This document shows positions 61,865 through 64,000 of a DNA stretch of 64,000 bases, one piece after another. Each line of letters opens with the position of its first letter. Within the stretch, counting starts at the first letter, position 1. The notes below the pieces were generated by a model. That model did not search any database. It had not been told where the DNA came from and saw nothing but the letters and a program-made list of their open reading frames with translations. The DNA is from Planctomycetia bacterium (lineage in GTDB: Bacteria; Planctomycetota; Planctomycetia; Gemmatales; HRBIN36). The stretch is from assembly GCA_016795155.1 (NCBI GenBank), contig JAEUIE010000003.1, positions 182,546 through 246,545 on the forward strand, in the 5' to 3' direction. The translations under genes and the position numbers were made by a program.

Positions 61865-62758
61865 TTATGCACTTTCTTTCAAAGTGCCGCGAGCAGGCAT
61901 GGGAACCAGCATGGTCTCCTCCTGCTCTTGTTGAGCCGTGGTCACTCCGGTAGAACTGGCGGCTTCCCATACTGCTTCAGCATCGACTTGCGCTTGCTCT
62001 CCATTTTCCGCCAGACGCAGTGCATGCCGGGCTAACCGGTTCATATGCAGCAAAACTCCCTGTCCCATTTCGGCAATCATGTTCCAGGCTTCTTCAGAAA
62101 ACTGTGTTGCAGGATTACCTCCTGCCCGCTTCCATTGTTCCTGAAGAAAAGTTGCCGCTTCTTCAAGTTCAAGTGGCTTGAGCATGGAACAGCAGCCAAT
62201 CCAGTGAAACAAACCCATCTCGCTGGCTTGTCTCACTTTCTCCAGCAGTAGTTCAGTTCCCACCAGGAGCAACTGCACGCCGGGATGTCCGAGCGGTGTA
62301 GTCGTCTCAATCAGTGGGCGAAGCTCTTCGAGCATGGTAACCGGTACGTGCTGTGCTTCATCGACAATCAGTAGTGTCGATTTTTCTTCTCCGATACAGG
62401 GGAGTAGATATTCCATCAGATTCATGCGCAGTTCAACAGTGCTGCGGATGGCAAAAGGCAAGCCGCAGTCGGCTAACAACATCTGGAACAGCGCCTGACT
62501 GTCCATCACGGGTGCACATGCAGCCCAGGCAGTATGTAAGCCTCGATTTTCATACTGAGCAGTAAGCTGATGTGCGAGCAGTGTCTTGCCTACGCCATGC
62601 TGACCAGTCAGCAAAGCAACGCGTTCACCATCCAGAAGTGATGTCGTGATATTCTGCAAGGCAACTGCCTGTCCGGGCAACAAAGCGACTGAGCCAGTCG
62701 TCAAGGCGATGCGGAAGGGGTTTTCGCGTAAGCCCCAATATGCCAGGTCCATTCGCAT
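61865..62758 (-). CDS. ExeA/XrtA-associated AAA ATPase
   Basis: The 297-residue product starts MRMDLAYWGLRENPFRIALT and has Walker A TGQHGVGKT (51-59), Walker B LLIVDEAQHV, and the TEL-type sensor region LLLVGTELLLEKVRQASEMG. The C-terminal helical lid (NRLARHALRLAENGEQAQVD) follows. This is the ExeA-like family that includes the XrtA/PEP-CTERM-associated ATPase. It precedes the kinase-like gene by 43 nt. Together they resemble a fragment of an exopolysaccharide locus. Confidence 0.82.
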   Translation of the reverse strand: MRMDLAYWGLRENPFRIALTTGSVALLPGQAVALQNITTSLLDGERVALLTGQHGVGKTLLAHQLTAQYENRGLHTAWAACAPVMDSQALFQMLLADCGLPFAIRSTVELRMNLMEYLLPCIGEEKSTLLIVDEAQHVPVTMLEELRPLIETTTPLGHPGVQLLLVGTELLLEKVRQASEMGLFHWIGCCSMLKPLELEEAATFLQEQWKRAGGNPATQFSEEAWNMIAEMGQGVLLHMNRLARHALRLAENGEQAQVDAEAVWEAASSTGVTTAQQEQEETMLVPMPARGTLKESA

Positions 62759-62942
62759 TGCCTCGTGACGAAAAGGCGAAACTGATTCAGGTTCGCCTAA
62801 GCTACATCGAACCACACGCTGGCCACACTTTAACCCTTCACATAAGACGTAACATCAGAGCCAAAATAAGTTTGCAACGACACAAGTGGAAGGAATTGCG
62901 CAGAATAGAGTGTCATCATCAACCACGGAATTGGGGTAAGAT

Positions 62943-63803
62943 ATGTCAGTTCGCATCATTGACGGAAAGCAAATTGCTAAGAGAGTTCGCACTGAAGTTG
63001 CACAGGAAGCTGCCAAGTTTGCTGCTTCCTCTGGAAGGCAGCCCGGGCTGGCAGCGGTGCTAGTTGGTGATGATCCGGCCAGCCATGTTTATGTTACCAG
63101 CAAACGCAAGGCTTGTGGTGAAGCAGGCTTGAACAGTTGGCTGCATGCACTGCCTGCCACTACAACCACTTCACAATTGCTTGATTTGATCCATCAACTG
63201 AATGCTGACCCTGCGGTTGACGGCATTCTGGTGCAGTTGCCTTTGCCTAAGCAGATTGATGAATTCGCCATCTTAAGTGCGGTCGATCCTGTCAAAGATG
63301 TTGATGGCTTTGGCCCGGTCAATTGCGGGTTACTGGCAATGAACCGGCCTCGCCATGTTTCATGTACACCCTTGGGAATCTGGCAACTTCTGATACGGGA
63401 AAGAATATCCCTGACAGGCCAGCACGTAGTCATACTCGGCCGAAGTGGCACGGTCGGTAAACCGCTGGCGTTACTGCTCATGCAGAAGCATCCTGATGCC
63501 AATGCAACGGTGACAGTGTGTCACAGTCAGTCGAGGAATGTTGCAGAGATCTGCAAAGAAGCAGACGTTGTCGTAGCTGCAATTGGCAAGGCAGGGTACG
63601 TCACAAGGAATATGGTTAAACCGGGTGCGGTGGTGATTGATGTAGGAATCAATCGTCTTCCCAACGGAAAACTTGTCGGTGATGTAGCTTACGAAGAGGT
63701 GAGTGAAATCGCATCTGCCATCACACCAGTTCCCGGCGGCGTGGGGCCTATGACCATTGCCATGCTGCTGCATAACACGGTCAAGGCTGCACAGATGCGA
63801 TAA
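62943..63803 (+). CDS. folD: Bifunctional methylenetetrahydrofolate dehydrogenase/cyclohydrolase
   Basis: The 286-residue product has the FolD signatures: ASHVYVTSKRKACGEAGL with the catalytic Lys, VDGILVQLPLPKQIDE, VVILGRSGTVGKPLALLL for NADP binding and PVPGGVGPMTIAMLLHNT near the C-terminus. The cytosolic enzyme converts 5,10-methylene-THF to 10-formyl-THF. It starts at ATG 62943 and is transcribed alone, divergent from the XrtA-type ATPase gene. Confidence 0.96.
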   Translation: MSVRIIDGKQIAKRVRTEVAQEAAKFAASSGRQPGLAAVLVGDDPASHVYVTSKRKACGEAGLNSWLHALPATTTTSQLLDLIHQLNADPAVDGILVQLPLPKQIDEFAILSAVDPVKDVDGFGPVNCGLLAMNRPRHVSCTPLGIWQLLIRERISLTGQHVVILGRSGTVGKPLALLLMQKHPDANATVTVCHSQSRNVAEICKEADVVVAAIGKAGYVTRNMVKPGAVVIDVGINRLPNGKLVGDVAYEEVSEIASAITPVPGGVGPMTIAMLLHNTVKAAQMR

Positions 63804-63814
63804 TGAAGTCTGGC

Positions 63815-63873
63815 AGCAAAACTAAGATAGTCGTGAACTGGCACGGTTAACGTGAGTACACGCAGAGGCCGTC
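63815..63873 (+). repeat. GCGTG-AGTA-CACGC hairpin repeat, copy C (diverged right arm)
   Basis: It keeps the lead-in GCAAAACTAAGATAGTCGTG and the left arm GGCACGGTTAACGTGAGTAC, then CACGC. The right arm continues AGAGGCCGTCC, so the outer stem is broken. It lies between folD and the gene at the window end. Confidence 0.65.
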
Positions 63874-63880
63874 CGGTAAT

Positions 63881-64000
63881 TCAGAGTGCATCGAGGATCC
63901 ATTGTATTTGCCCGTTGTTGTTTCCGCAGCGGTGGTTATGTCGCAGCAGAAGTTGATAGTTGGCGATGGCAGCGAGTAGTTGTGTTTGGTTGTTGCCCAG
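63881..64000 (-). CDS. C-terminal end of an unidentified protein (starts outside window)
   Basis: The minus-strand frame enters at 64000 and reads LGNNQTQLLAAIANYQLLLR, then HNHRCGNNNGQIQWILDAL and a TGA at 63881. The 39 visible residues look like real coding sequence, with a helix and a Gln/Asn-rich end, but no family is recognised. The gene converges on folD, with a hairpin repeat between. Confidence 0.5.
   Translation of the reverse strand: MGNNQTQLLAAIANYQLLLRHNHRCGNNNGQIQWILDAL

Overview
The window looks like chromosome of a free-living Planctomycetota bacterium, most plausibly from the Gemmata side of the phylum. This is an inference from gene content, with no 16S rRNA in view. Supporting features are a Ser/Thr kinase fused to a WD40 propeller, several zinc-ribbon plus membrane-anchor proteins, a VPLPA/PEP-CTERM-like secreted protein, a giant von Willebrand A protein with Gly-Met tracts, an AsmA-like protein with an LptE-like lipoprotein and TolC (a diderm envelope), two adjacent ClpP genes, and an rpmJ-rpsM-rpsK-rpsD-rpoA-rplQ cluster detached from secY/infA.

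Layout. 1-3.7 kb: zinc-ribbon protein (cut by the window edge), HtrA-like protease, DUF1254/DUF1214 protein and DUF1877 protein. 3.7-7.3 kb: ribosomal alpha operon with a hairpin in most gene-gene spacers, closed by a strong terminator. 7.4-12.1 kb: Uma2-type protein, TIR-domain protein, recO with two envelope lipoproteins, and a reversed hicBA module. 12.1-20 kb: gluzincin peptidase, kinase-WD40 protein, GH57 branching enzyme and metallophosphoesterase. 20-24 kb: an orphan gene, a signal-peptide remnant, a VPLPA-CTERM-like protein, and metal ABC genes without a permease. 24-32.5 kb: STAS protein, lipoprotein, LOG protein, sugar dehydrogenase-like protein, AsmA-like protein, and a DUF4185-like gene broken at a G6 run. 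33-38 kb: the VWA/Gly-Met giant. 38-43 kb: PilZ/Dabb/YjbQ cluster, RNase Y, and two ClpP genes. 43-54 kb: two zinc-ribbon membrane proteins, glgC, CoA-binding protein, purine nucleoside phosphorylase, DRG-like GTPase, hydroxyproline epimerase-like enzyme and TolC. 55-64 kb: nadK-rsmH, then a minus-strand series made of an ExeA/XrtA-type ATPase, a P-loop-less tyrosine-kinase-like protein, an OlsB-like acyltransferase, a polytopic membrane protein, a YCII protein and an AlkA-like glycosylase; finally folD and a cut gene.

Functional links. GlgC and the GH57 enzyme both point to glycogen synthesis. HtrA, TolC, AsmA, and the BamD-like and LptE-like lipoproteins are envelope maintenance. The VPLPA-CTERM-like protein, XrtA-type ATPase and degenerate kinase hint at an exosortase/exopolysaccharide system whose core genes lie outside the window. 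Dispersed intergenic hairpin repeats are common. One family, with a GCGTG-AGTA-CACGC core, occurs three times.

No tRNA, rRNA, CRISPR array or intact insertion sequence was recognised. All identifications come from reading motifs, not from database searches.
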